Shown here: in pieces, positions 1 to 6,881 of the stretch
How the letters are laid out: every line of letters begins with the position of its first letter
How positions within the stretch are numbered: position 1 is the first letter of the stretch
Source of the DNA: CAZDML01 sp964506645
GTDB lineage: Bacteria; Elusimicrobiota; Elusimicrobia; 2-01-FULL-59-12
Assembly: GCA_964506645.1 (NCBI GenBank)
Contig: CAZDML010000032.1
Location: 1-17,428 of the forward strand
Direction of reading: 5' to 3'
Length of the DNA stretch: 17,428 bases
Notes under the pieces: model-generated
Database searches by the model: none
The model's input: the letters and a program-made list of their open reading frames with translations, nothing else
Told to the model about the DNA's origin: nothing
Position numbers and translations under genes: made by a program

Positions 1-52
1 CGCGGTATTCTGAAGAGAGATCGGCGACAGGAATGATTTTTTTCGAAGCCAT
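1..52 (-). CDS. N-terminal fragment of a divergent gene, possibly a DegT/DnrJ/EryC1/StrS aminotransferase
   Basis: On the minus strand an ATG at 52 opens a frame that runs without a stop to the window edge and gives 17 residues, MASKKIIPVADLSSEYR. The pattern 'IPVADL..EYR' directly after a short basic start resembles the first residues of PLP-dependent DegT/DnrJ/EryC1/StrS sugar aminotransferases, which typically begin with an 'IP.VDLKAQY'-like stretch. Such enzymes are frequent in polysaccharide loci, which fits the neighbourhood. The gene would be divergent from the carbamoyltransferase, with 48 bp between the two starts. No strong Shine-Dalgarno motif precedes the ATG. With only 17 residues, both the existence of the gene and its family are tentative. 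The PLP lysine and all catalytic residues lie outside the window. Confidence 0.4.
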   Translation of the reverse strand, partial: MASKKIIPVADLSSEYR

Positions 53-100
53 GACTCGGTGATTTTACAAATTTATTTAGTAAAGTTGTGACGGTAACAC
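53..100. promoter_or_regulatory. Short AT-rich divergent intergenic region, probable promoter area
   Basis: These 48 bases separate the putative divergent gene from the carbamoyltransferase start. The centre (about 62-86) is strongly AT-rich, unlike the flanking coding sequence, which fits a promoter for one or both directions. I could not place a convincing -35/-10 pair with correct spacing on either strand. The carbamoyltransferase ATG also lacks a clear Shine-Dalgarno sequence. Call is by position and composition only. Confidence 0.3.
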
Positions 101-1867
101 ATGAACATCCTAGGGATTTCAGCCTTTTATCATGATAGCGCGGCGTGTCTGGTACGCAACGGCGAGATCCTTGCGGCCGCCCAGGAAGAGCGCTTTAGCC
201 GAATTAAACACGATTCCCGTTTTCCTCTCCACGCCATTCAGTACTGCCTAGAGTCCGGGCAGATCGGAATCGATCAAATCGATCACGTCGCCTATTACGA
301 CAAACCGCTTCTGACGTTCGACCGGCTTCTTGAAACCTGGCTGGCCTATGCACCCCTCGGCTTTCGCGCCTTCTCACAGGCGTTACCGGTCTGGCTGAAC
401 GAAAAACTTTTTCTTCCCAAAGTGATCGATAAGGGGCTCGATCACCAGTGCGAAGGGGACCTGCATTTCATGCGGCATCACCAGTCGCATGCGGCTTCCG
501 CGTTTTATCCGTCTCCTTACACAGATGCAGCGGTACTCACGATTGACGGCGTCGGTGAATGGAGTACCACGACGATCGGTATCGGACAAAAGAATCGCCT
601 CACGCTTCTCAAAGACATTCGCTTTCCCCACTCCCTCGGATTGCTCTACAGTGCCTTCACCTATTATCTTGGCTTCCGTGTGAATTCCGGTGAATATAAG
701 GTCATGGGCCTCGCCCCCTACGGTCGGCCGACCTATTACGACACCATCGTAAAGAACCTCATCGATATCAAAGAAGATGGCTCATTCTGGATGGATATGA
801 ATTACTTTAACTACTGTCAGGGCCTGACGATGGCCTCAAGCGCATTCCACGAGCTTTTTGGTGGCCCGCCACGCTCCCCCGAATCGGAACTTAGCCAGCG
901 TCACATGGATCTGGCCGCTTCCATTCAGAAAGTCTGTGAAGAAGTTATGCTTAAACTGGCTCGCCATGCCAAGCAGGTGACAAGCGCAGACTATCTCACG
1001 ATGGCGGGCGGCTGTGCACTCAACTGTGTCGCTAATGGCCTCATCTCGAAAGAAAAGATCTTCAAAGGTATTTTCGTACAACCCGCTGCTGGTGATGCCG
1101 GAGGCTCGCTCGGCGCTGCGCTGTTAACCTGGCACGAACTCCTGGATCACCCACGCACACCCGATCCCAAAGACTCCATGAAAGGCAGCTATCTAGGGCC
1201 ACAACCTGAATTGGAACTTGTGGAGACATATCTGCAATCGCAAAAGGCTCCTTTCGAACACCTCGGGGATCATCATCTCGCAGAACGCACAGCCCAGCTC
1301 GTTGCACAAGGAAAAGTGGTGGGTCTTTTCCAGGGACGAATGGAATTCGGGCCACGAGCGCTCGGGGCCCGCAGCATCATCGGAGACGCACGCAGCTCGA
1401 CCATGCAATCGACGATGAATCTTAAAATCAAATTCCGTGAATCATTCCGCCCTTTTGCACCCGTCGTTCTTGAAGAACATGCCAAAGAATACTTTGAACT
1501 CCTGGAAGAAAGCCCCTACATGCTTTTGGTTGCACCGGTCACCGAGACACATCAGTCTAATCTGCCAGCAACCACACATGTCGACCGCAGTGCACGCGTA
1601 CAAACTCTAACCAAGGAGCGAAATGGCTTCTTCTACGATCTCGTGAAAGCCTTCCATGCACAAACCGGATGCGCGGTGATGATCAATACCAGTTTTAACA
1701 TTCGTGGTGAGCCCATCGTAAACTCACCAGAAGAAGCCTATCGCTGTTTTATGTACACCGACATGGATGCATTGGTTCTTGGGAATTGTTTACTATTAAA
1801 GGAACATCAACCACCCATGGCTGGCGCTGAGGCGTATAAACAGAAATTTAAAAAACAGGAACTTTGA
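101..1867 (+). CDS. NodU/CmcH-type carbamoyltransferase
   Basis: Predicted cytoplasmic O-carbamoyltransferase that moves a carbamoyl group from carbamoyl phosphate, via carbamoyl-adenylate, to a hydroxyl of a sugar or other acceptor. The 588 residues match the family's usual 570-620. The N-terminal Kae1/YgjD-like domain begins with GISAFYHDSAA (residues 5-15). It carries the metal-binding histidine motif HHQSH (126-130), an 'AxGGCALN' element (302-308) and GDAGGSLGAA (331-340). The C-terminal domain starts near 395 and shows GRMEFGPRALGARSI (412-426), KFRESFRPFAPV (444-455) and INTSFNIRGEPIV (528-540). The start is set by the family's conserved MNILGISAFYHDSAA opening. The stop overlaps the SxtJ-like start by one base, so the two are probably translationally coupled. 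The natural acceptor cannot be read from sequence. Given the sugar-nucleotide genes next door, a glycan or sugar is more likely than an antibiotic or Nod factor. Confidence 0.95.
   Translation: MNILGISAFYHDSAACLVRNGEILAAAQEERFSRIKHDSRFPLHAIQYCLESGQIGIDQIDHVAYYDKPLLTFDRLLETWLAYAPLGFRAFSQALPVWLNEKLFLPKVIDKGLDHQCEGDLHFMRHHQSHAASAFYPSPYTDAAVLTIDGVGEWSTTTIGIGQKNRLTLLKDIRFPHSLGLLYSAFTYYLGFRVNSGEYKVMGLAPYGRPTYYDTIVKNLIDIKEDGSFWMDMNYFNYCQGLTMASSAFHELFGGPPRSPESELSQRHMDLAASIQKVCEEVMLKLARHAKQVTSADYLTMAGGCALNCVANGLISKEKIFKGIFVQPAAGDAGGSLGAALLTWHELLDHPRTPDPKDSMKGSYLGPQPELELVETYLQSQKAPFEHLGDHHLAERTAQLVAQGKVVGLFQGRMEFGPRALGARSIIGDARSSTMQSTMNLKIKFRESFRPFAPVVLEEHAKEYFELLEESPYMLLVAPVTETHQSNLPATTHVDRSARVQTLTKERNGFFYDLVKAFHAQTGCAVMINTSFNIRGEPIVNSPEEAYRCFMYTDMDALVLGNCLLLKEHQPPMAGAEAYKQKFKKQEL
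1857..1860 (+). promoter_or_regulatory. Ribosome binding site deciding the SxtJ-like start
   Basis: AGGA lies 6 bases before the ATG at 1867, inside the 3' end of the carbamoyltransferase gene. It supports ATG 1867 over the in-frame TTG at 1864. Confidence 0.6.
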
Positions 1868-2271
1868 TGCTACATTCCCCTAACTGGCACCCCAACAAAA
1901 CCGAGCTGCGAACCTTCGGCGCTGTTCTCATCCTGGGATTTGGATGTATCGGTTTACTGATCTCCTGGAAAGGCAACAATCCCTTGGCCCAAAGAATGTG
2001 GAGCATCAGCGCAGCGGTCGGACTCTTGGCGATTCTCTTTCCTGGCCTGGCCAAACCGTTTTATTGGATCTGGATGGGGTTGGGGTATGTCGTGGGGAGT
2101 ATCATGTCGCGTATCGTACTGGCGATCATATTCTTCGGTATTCTGACACCGCTCGCCACTGTTTTCCGCCTGGCCAAACGCGATGTTTTGAGATTAAAGA
2201 AAAAGCCGCAAGAGAGTTACTGGGAGGATCATCCGATGCTGAATAAAAAAACCTTTGACCATTTATTCTAA
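1867..2271 (+). CDS. SxtJ-family small membrane protein
   Basis: A 134-residue hydrophobic protein of the SxtJ family, a group of unknown function repeatedly found next to NodU/CmcH carbamoyltransferases and named after a saxitoxin-cluster gene. Likely transmembrane segments are at residues 16-34, 46-62 and 82-104, with another hydrophobic aromatic stretch at 64-78. A basic cytoplasmic tail follows (RLAKRDVLRLKKK, 101-113), then the family's typical S-Y-W-E-D end motif (117-121). The ATG start overlaps the upstream TGA as TGATG and has an AGGA site. A TTG one codon earlier is less likely. It is followed after 9 bases by the DUF5989 gene. The tight coupling suggests the three proteins act together, perhaps anchoring or presenting the carbamoyltransferase or its lipid-linked substrate at the inner membrane. 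That role is inference only. Confidence 0.85.
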   Translation: MLHSPNWHPNKTELRTFGAVLILGFGCIGLLISWKGNNPLAQRMWSISAAVGLLAILFPGLAKPFYWIWMGLGYVVGSIMSRIVLAIIFFGILTPLATVFRLAKRDVLRLKKKPQESYWEDHPMLNKKTFDHLF

Positions 2272-2275
2272 GGAG
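2271..2275 (+). promoter_or_regulatory. Ribosome binding site of the DUF5989 gene
   Basis: AGGAG overlaps the last base of the SxtJ-like stop codon and sits 5 bases before the ATG at 2281. It is one of the few strong Shine-Dalgarno sites in the window and supports expression of the very small downstream gene. Confidence 0.75.
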
Positions 2276-2280
2276 TGGTT

Positions 2281-2436
2281 ATGAAACAAACAAGCTTAAC
2301 GATTGAAATGTGGCTATTTCTCAGAGAAAACAAGAAATTCTGGTTAATACCAATACTTTTGGTTGTGCTGCTTCTTTCTGTTTTAGTTGTCTTTTCTGGA
2401 ACGTCTGCAGCGCCGTTTATTTATACGCTCTTTTAG
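2281..2436 (+). CDS. DUF5989-family 51-residue membrane peptide
   Basis: A short gene of 51 codons plus stop. The protein begins MKQTSLTIEMWLFLRENKKF and continues into one long hydrophobic helix of I, L and V (about residues 21-42), ending APFIYTLF. The layout 'WxFLRExKKFWLxPI', then a single transmembrane helix, then 'APFIYTLF', is the hallmark of DUF5989. This family of unknown function is usually encoded next to SxtJ and carbamoyltransferase genes. Expected topology is one inner-membrane span after an amphipathic, positively charged N-terminus. A strong AGGAG site precedes the start. Its stop overlaps the stop codon of the convergent fucose synthase gene. The gene is AT-rich (56 of 156 bases G or C, about 36%) compared with its neighbours. 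Family recognition is strong; the function is unknown. Confidence 0.88.
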   Translation: MKQTSLTIEMWLFLRENKKFWLIPILLVVLLLSVLVVFSGTSAAPFIYTLF

Positions 2437-2440
2437 CGTA
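2424..2440. terminator. Small inverted repeat spanning two convergent stop codons
   Basis: TACGCT (2424-2429) and AGCGTA (2435-2440) are perfect reverse complements separated by the 5-base loop CTTTT. The hairpin covers the TAG stop of the DUF5989 gene (2434-2436) and the TAA stop of the fucose synthase gene on the other strand (2433-2435). It sits where the plus-strand and minus-strand operons collide, where a bidirectional terminator would be expected. The stem is only six pairs and no run of Ts follows on either strand. A classical intrinsic terminator is therefore doubtful. Confidence 0.3.
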
Positions 2441-3410
2441 CAGCTGCAGAGGAGTTTTGATCGAGGTACCAGGCAATCGTTTTCTGCAGCCCCTTCTCAA
2501 TGGATGTTTGAGCAGTAAAACCAAATTCCTTTTTGGCCTTATCAACAGACAAGCAGCGACGCGGCTGACCATCCGGCTTAGAAGAATCCCACACAATCTT
2601 TCCAGAATAACCAACAATCTTCTGAATCATTTCAGCTAACTCTTTTATGCGAACTTCCACGCCTGTTCCAAGATTGATGGGTTCTGGTTTGTTATAGCGC
2701 TCCGCGGCCAGCAGGATTCCCTCCGCCGCATCTTCCACATAAAAGAAATCGCGAGACGCCTTTCCAGTTCCCCATAAAGTGACCGTGGGGGCCCCAGCTT
2801 TTTTGGCTTCGAAAAACTTACGAATTAAGGCGGGGACGACATGAGAATTTAATAAATCGAAATGGTCATGAGGACCGTACATGTTCGCCGGAAGTAGAAA
2901 AATACCATTCAGTTCATACTGTTCCCGATAGGCCTGAAGCTGCACCAAAAGCATCTTCTTGGCGACTCCATAGGGCGCATTGGTAGGTTCTGGATAACCC
3001 TCCCAAAGTTCTTCTTCAACAAAGGGGATCTTTTTGGGTTTGATGGGATAGGCGCAGACAGTTCCTACCTGTACAAATTTCTGAAGGCTCTTTAGATGTC
3101 GTGTCTGTTCAATGAGCTCAATCCCCATCATGGCGTTGTCATAGAAGAACTTCCCTGGATTATTTTTATTGGCGCCAATCCCCCCGCATGTGGCGGCGAG
3201 GTGAATGATGAGCGTAGGTTTAGACTGATCTAAAAGTCGGCTGATGGCGGAGGCTTGGCGGAGATCAAACTCTTTGCTTCGGGGGATCGCAATCGAGGAG
3301 CAGCCTCGCTCTTTCAATTTCTCGACGACAAAAGAGCCAAGAAAACCAGCACCGCCGGTAACTAGGACGCGCTGTTCAGACCAGGAGAATGATGAAGAAC
3401 CGTCAGGCAT
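2433..3410 (-). CDS. fcl: GDP-L-fucose synthase (GDP-4-keto-6-deoxymannose epimerase/reductase)
   Basis: Predicted extended SDR enzyme that epimerises and reduces GDP-4-keto-6-deoxy-D-mannose, the Gmd product, to GDP-L-fucose using NADPH. The 325 residues are of family size. The Rossmann motif GGAGFLG is at 19-25. The catalytic set aligns with the E. coli enzyme: Y147 and K151 in APYGVAK, C119 in GTVCAYP, and H190 in the NSH motif after MYGPHDHF. The usual active-site Ser is Thr (T117), a variant seen in a known branch of the family. The ATG overlaps the gmd stop by one base (TAATG) with no Shine-Dalgarno site, so re-initiation after gmd is likely. An N-terminal extension of about ten polar residues precedes the Rossmann fold. 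It is the last gene of the minus-strand array, and its stop overlaps the convergent DUF5989 stop. Confidence 0.92.
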   Translation of the reverse strand: MPDGSSSFSWSEQRVLVTGGAGFLGSFVVEKLKERGCSSIAIPRSKEFDLRQASAISRLLDQSKPTLIIHLAATCGGIGANKNNPGKFFYDNAMMGIELIEQTRHLKSLQKFVQVGTVCAYPIKPKKIPFVEEELWEGYPEPTNAPYGVAKKMLLVQLQAYREQYELNGIFLLPANMYGPHDHFDLLNSHVVPALIRKFFEAKKAGAPTVTLWGTGKASRDFFYVEDAAEGILLAAERYNKPEPINLGTGVEVRIKELAEMIQKIVGYSGKIVWDSSKPDGQPRRCLSVDKAKKEFGFTAQTSIEKGLQKTIAWYLDQNSSAAVR

Positions 3411-4399
3411 TAGCGTTGATTACGAAGTTCTGTAAGATCAGAGTCGACCATAATGCGAACAAGCTCTTCAAATTTCACCTTGGGTATCCAACCAAGTTTA
3501 TTCTTCGCTTTGCGTGCGTCGCCGATTAAAAGCTCCACCTCTGTCGGACGGAAATAGCGCGGATCGATCCTCACATATTTTTTCCAGGAGAGCCCCACAT
3601 GAGCAAAGGCTTCTTCCACAAATTCTTGAACCGTATGCGTTTCGCCTGTGGCGATGACATAATCATCAGGCTTTGACTGCTGCAGCATCAGCCACATCGC
3701 TTCCACGTAATCGGGTGCATAACCCCAGTCGCGTTTGGCTTTGAGATTTCCCAAGTACAGCGCATCATCGAGTCCCATTTTGATGCGAGCGACTGCACGG
3801 GTGATCTTGCGCGTCACGAATGTTTCCCCGCGACGCGGCGACTCGTGGTTAAAGAGAATGCCGTTACAGGCAAACATGTTGTACGACTCACGGTAGTTCA
3901 CTGTCAGCCAGTAGGCGTAGACTTTGGCACACCCGTACGGGCTGCGCGGATAAAACGGAGTTTTCTCATTTTGAGGCACTTCAGCGACCTTCCCAAACAT
4001 TTCGCTCGAAGACGCCTGGTAGAACTTGGTTTTTACTTCGGTTTCGCGGATCGCATCAAGAATTCGCAGCGCCCCAAGCCCCGTAACATCACCCGTATAT
4101 TCCGGGATATCGAAACTAACGCGGACATGGCTCTGTGCGGCCAGATGGTAAATTTCATTTGGACGAATGTCTTTAAGCAGTCTATTCAGGCCACTGCCAT
4201 CGGAAAGATCGCCGTAATGTAGACGCAGTCGGTTTCCCTTCGTATGTGGATCTTGATAAATCGAATCCAGACGGCCTGTGTTGAAGGAACTCGAACGGCG
4301 AATAATGCCATGAACTTCGTAGCCCTTATCGAGCAAAAGCTCGGCAAGGTACGATCCATCTTGGCCTGTAATTCCTGTGATAAGTGCCGTTTTCGACAT
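3410..4399 (-). CDS. gmd: GDP-mannose 4,6-dehydratase
   Basis: Predicted to convert GDP-D-mannose to GDP-4-keto-6-deoxy-D-mannose, the first step to GDP-L-fucose and also to GDP-rhamnose or perosamine. The protein has 329 residues and begins MSKTALITGITGQDGSYLAE with the GxxGxxG motif at G9-G12-G15. The catalytic region is YQASSSEMFG (127-136), with Ser131 where E. coli has Thr, and E133. The YxxxK pair is Y155 and K159 in SPYGCAK. Other family marks are HLAAQSHV (85-92), FNHESPRRGETFVTRKI (183-199) and an RDWGYAPDYVEAMW stretch. The start is set by the conserved N-terminus and by AAGGA 6 bases upstream. The frame stays open upstream through the N gap into the methyltransferase, but that fusion is an assembly effect. 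The pairing with fcl points to GDP-L-fucose as end product. Confidence 0.95.
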   Translation of the reverse strand: MSKTALITGITGQDGSYLAELLLDKGYEVHGIIRRSSSFNTGRLDSIYQDPHTKGNRLRLHYGDLSDGSGLNRLLKDIRPNEIYHLAAQSHVRVSFDIPEYTGDVTGLGALRILDAIRETEVKTKFYQASSSEMFGKVAEVPQNEKTPFYPRSPYGCAKVYAYWLTVNYRESYNMFACNGILFNHESPRRGETFVTRKITRAVARIKMGLDDALYLGNLKAKRDWGYAPDYVEAMWLMLQQSKPDDYVIATGETHTVQEFVEEAFAHVGLSWKKYVRIDPRYFRPTEVELLIGDARKAKNKLGWIPKVKFEELVRIMVDSDLTELRNQR

Positions 4400-4405
4400 A
4401 CAGAG

Positions 4406-4410
4406 TCCTT
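4406..4410 (-). promoter_or_regulatory. Ribosome binding site fixing the gmd start
   Basis: The minus strand reads AAGGA here, 6 bases before the gmd ATG at 4399. It marks gmd as an independent gene rather than the C-terminal half of a methyltransferase fusion. Confidence 0.7.
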
Positions 4411-4428
4411 TTAAGCCTAAAGTTTCTC

Positions 4429-4438
4429 NNNNNNNNNN
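4429..4438. other. Assembly gap (ten Ns)
   Basis: Ten consecutive undetermined bases lie between the methyltransferase gene and gmd. A round run of ten Ns is a common scaffolding placeholder, so the true length is probably unknown. By chance the placeholder keeps the reading frame open and creates an artificial 587-residue methyltransferase-Gmd fusion. Confidence 0.97.
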
Positions 4439-5173
4439 GAAGATCGACGCCGCTTGCGCAAGCCCTGCATCCACGGTCCGGAAAAAACCGTAGGACCAAC
4501 CCGGCGCGAGAGACTTCAGCGTTAAACCGCCAGACAATGGGTACCGCAACACCGTATGCGGCGTGGTTTCGATCACTGCAAGCCGCGGATACTGGCGTTC
4601 AAAGCGCGCTCGGTCCCGCCAAAAAATAATCCATGGCATCGCCTGGTTCGACATCGTCAGGCGCCCGCCTTCCGGCAAATTCCAGTTCGCTGTCTTCTCA
4701 TCAAAAGGCTCGTGGTGAAAGTTTTTATACAAAATGCGCCCAAAGAGCGAATTAAAGGGTTCGACCATCACCACTCGCCCCCCCTTTCTAAGGCACCGGT
4801 CTGTTTCTTGAAAAAAAGCTTCTGGCTTAGGCAAATGATGCAGGACGTTGAGCATGAAAATCGCTTTAAGCTGATCCTGCTGAAACGGGAATTTATCGGC
4901 CCAGACCACCCGGTCGATCAATGGCCCCGCACAAACATCCGAGGTGATCACAGCTGGCAAGACCTGCTTAAGAAATCCTCCCCCAGACCCCAATTCAAGC
5001 ATCTCCCCGGGGAGCGAGGCTACCGCGTTTGCATGGCCTTGAAAAACGGCGTACACATCCTCGTAGTACTTTCGAAGGAACGGTTTTTCTTGAATGATAT
5101 CGCGGTGAATCGATACAGCTTCAGGAGAATCAAGGTCGATCCCTCGCGTCTTTTCCAACGTTAACAGGCTCAT
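4439..5173 (-). CDS. Class I SAM-dependent methyltransferase, 3' end lost in assembly gap
   Basis: The visible 245 residues form a Rossmann-type methyltransferase of the Methyltransf_11/25 kind. SAM-binding motif I is LELGSGGGFL (59-68). An acidic residue ends the next strand (SDV, 78-80), a post-II stretch AIFMLNVLHHLPKP lies at 104-117, and CLRKGGRVVMVEPF (127-140) is the motif III region. The C-terminal 100 residues are rich in aromatic residues (NFHHEPF, WIIFWRDRARF) and may shape the acceptor site. The start ATG overlaps the glycosyltransferase stop as ATGA. The true stop is hidden. A TAG at 4417-4419 on the minus strand, in a frame the protein would enter if the gap length differs, would end it just before gmd. 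The acceptor is unknown; by context it may O- or C-methylate a sugar. Confidence 0.85.
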
Positions 5174-5937
5174 GGTTTGGCGAAATGGACCAGCCGCTGA
5201 TATCGAGCCGGCAATTGATTAAAAGCCTGACTTACAGAAATAAGAGCATTAAATCGAATTAAGTGCCACAAAGCCGCGACCCCATCCATCCAATTGATTT
5301 TCTTTCCTTGCAAGCGGGTTCGTGGGTAATAAGAAATGGGCAGTTCAAACACACGCGCACTGGTCTTAGCTACGTAAGCCGTCAGTTCGACTTCGATCCC
5401 AAATCGAAACGACTTTAATTGCATTGCCTTTAAGAGATCAGCGCGGAACAATTTGTAACACGTTTCCATATCTGTTAAATAAAGACCAGAAAAGAGATTA
5501 CTCAACAACGTTAAAAACCGGTTAACAAAATAGTGATAGGTTCGGTGCACCTGAAGCGTATTGTGCTTAAAGCGACTACCATAAACCACATCGGCCTGAT
5601 TGTTTAAAAGTGGCTCTAAAAGTTTGGGAATTTCCTTAGGATCGTATTCAAAATCAGCGTCTTGAACCATGATGAGGTCACCCTTGGCTTCTTGGATCCC
5701 CCGGATAACAGCAGCGCCCTTTCCCTGATTCTTCTTTTGCTCTACAATGCGAAGCGAATATTTTTCTTGAAGTCCCTTAGCGATAGCCAGACTTCCATCC
5801 GTAGAACAATCATCGATGAGAATCCATTCGCGTACGATTGGACATGGAGCGGCCATCAGATGCTCAAGAACCGAGGCGAGCTGGGCCTCTTCGTTATAGA
5901 TCGGGACAAGAATGGAGAGAAGTGGAGTCGGATTCAT
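5170..5937 (-). CDS. Family 2 glycosyltransferase, DPM1-like
   Basis: A 255-residue GT-A glycosyltransferase. It opens LLSILVPIYNEE (6-17), with nucleotide-binding IDDCSTDGS (41-49), the NQGKGAAVIRG loop (70-80), the DxD metal site QDADFEYDP (92-100) and TDMETCYKLFR (155-165). These are typical of the dolichol/polyprenyl-phosphate mannose or glucose synthase branch. That branch moves a sugar from a nucleotide donor to a lipid phosphate on the cytoplasmic face of the inner membrane. No C-terminal transmembrane helices are visible, so it is a short soluble or peripheral form. Start and stop both lie in 4-base ATGA overlaps with the decarboxylase and methyltransferase genes. Donor and acceptor cannot be assigned. 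It is the only glycosyltransferase in the window, so most linkages of any glycan must be made elsewhere. Confidence 0.92.
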   Translation of the reverse strand: MNPTPLLSILVPIYNEEAQLASVLEHLMAAPCPIVREWILIDDCSTDGSLAIAKGLQEKYSLRIVEQKKNQGKGAAVIRGIQEAKGDLIMVQDADFEYDPKEIPKLLEPLLNNQADVVYGSRFKHNTLQVHRTYHYFVNRFLTLLSNLFSGLYLTDMETCYKLFRADLLKAMQLKSFRFGIEVELTAYVAKTSARVFELPISYYPRTRLQGKKINWMDGVAALWHLIRFNALISVSQAFNQLPARYQRLVHFAKP

Positions 5938-6881
5938 CCGCGGTCTAAGGCCTTACGAAAATATCGAATCGTATGGCGTAAGCCGTCCCTGAGAGGGACT
6001 TTGGGTTCCCAAGCAAGTAGTTTTTTAGCTTTCGTAATATCGGGTTGACGTACTTTGGGGTCATCGACTGGCAGCTTGGAAAATTTCAAGCGACTCTTGG
6101 TTTTTGTCAGACGTTGCACTTCCTGTGCCATTTCCAGCAACGTCATCTCATGCGGATTGCCGATATTGACAGGCAGTGAGTGGTTGGCATGCAGGAGCTT
6201 GTAAAGACCCCGGACAAGATCATCCACATAGCAGAAGCTGCGCGTTTGCGAGCCATCGCCATAAATTGTCAGAGGCTGACCGCGAAGCGCTTGGCTGATA
6301 AAATTGGGAATTGCACGTCCGTCGTTCACGCGCATGCGTGGACCATAGGTATTAAAAATACGAACAATACGTACTGGCATTTTATGGAAACGGCCATAGG
6401 CCGTGACCATCGCTTCGGCGAAGCGCTTGGCTTCGTCATACACCCCGCGTGGACCGATGGGATTTACATTGCCCCAGTAGGTCTCTACCTGCGGACTATA
6501 CAAAGGATCGCCATAGACTTCCGAGGTGGATGCTAGAAGGAAAGCAGCTTTTTTATCGAGCGCGAGTCCGAGCGCTTTGTGCGTGCCAAGCGCACCGACT
6601 TTGAGCGTCGGAATTGGAAATTCCAGATAGTCTTTCGGTGAGGCAGGACTGGCAAAGTGCAATACCGCATGGACAGGCCCCGGGACGTGGATAAAATTCG
6701 TGACGTTATGATGAATAAATGAAAAACGTTTATGTCCCATCAAATGCTCGATATTGCGCATGTCTCCGGTCAAGAGGTTATCCATCGCAATCACACTGTG
6801 CCCCTTGGCTATAAAATAGTCGCACAAGTGACTGCCGATAAATCCCGCACCACCGGTAATCAGAACACGCGGGTATTTCAT
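5934..6881 (-). CDS. uxs: UDP-glucuronate decarboxylase (UDP-xylose synthase)
   Basis: Predicted cytoplasmic SDR that oxidises UDP-glucuronate at C4, decarboxylates it and reduces it to UDP-D-xylose, with NAD+ recycled in the active site. The 315 residues match soluble bacterial forms without the membrane stem of animal enzymes. GGAGFIGS lies at 10-17. HFASPASP (75-82), STSEVYGDP (118-126) with E121, and YWGNVNPIGPRGVYDEAKR (135-153) with Y148 and K152 are near-diagnostic of this family. RIFNTYGPRM follows, and DGSQTRSFCYVDDLV lies further on. Its ATG overlaps the ugd TGA as ATGA, and AAGGA lies shortly upstream. Direct coupling to ugd, which makes its substrate, strongly supports the call. 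Whether UDP-4-keto-pentose is released is not visible. Confidence 0.93.
   Translation of the reverse strand: MKYPRVLITGGAGFIGSHLCDYFIAKGHSVIAMDNLLTGDMRNIEHLMGHKRFSFIHHNVTNFIHVPGPVHAVLHFASPASPKDYLEFPIPTLKVGALGTHKALGLALDKKAAFLLASTSEVYGDPLYSPQVETYWGNVNPIGPRGVYDEAKRFAEAMVTAYGRFHKMPVRIVRIFNTYGPRMRVNDGRAIPNFISQALRGQPLTIYGDGSQTRSFCYVDDLVRGLYKLLHANHSLPVNIGNPHEMTLLEMAQEVQRLTKTKSRLKFSKLPVDDPKVRQPDITKAKKLLAWEPKVPLRDGLRHTIRYFRKALDRG

Noticed and set aside
2310..2639. 109-residue plus-strand frame overlapping the DUF5989 and fcl genes
   Set aside because: It is a shifted frame over the DUF5989 gene and antisense to fcl. The DUF5989 frame has the ribosome binding site and the family pattern.
4556..5164. 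202-residue plus-strand frame opposite the methyltransferase
   Set aside because: Antisense to a gene with clear SAM-binding motifs; no domain and no translation signals.
3410..5173. A single 587-residue methyltransferase-GDP-mannose dehydratase protein
   Set aside because: The join passes through ten Ns. Gmd has a normal family N-terminus and its own ribosome binding site, so I annotate two genes.
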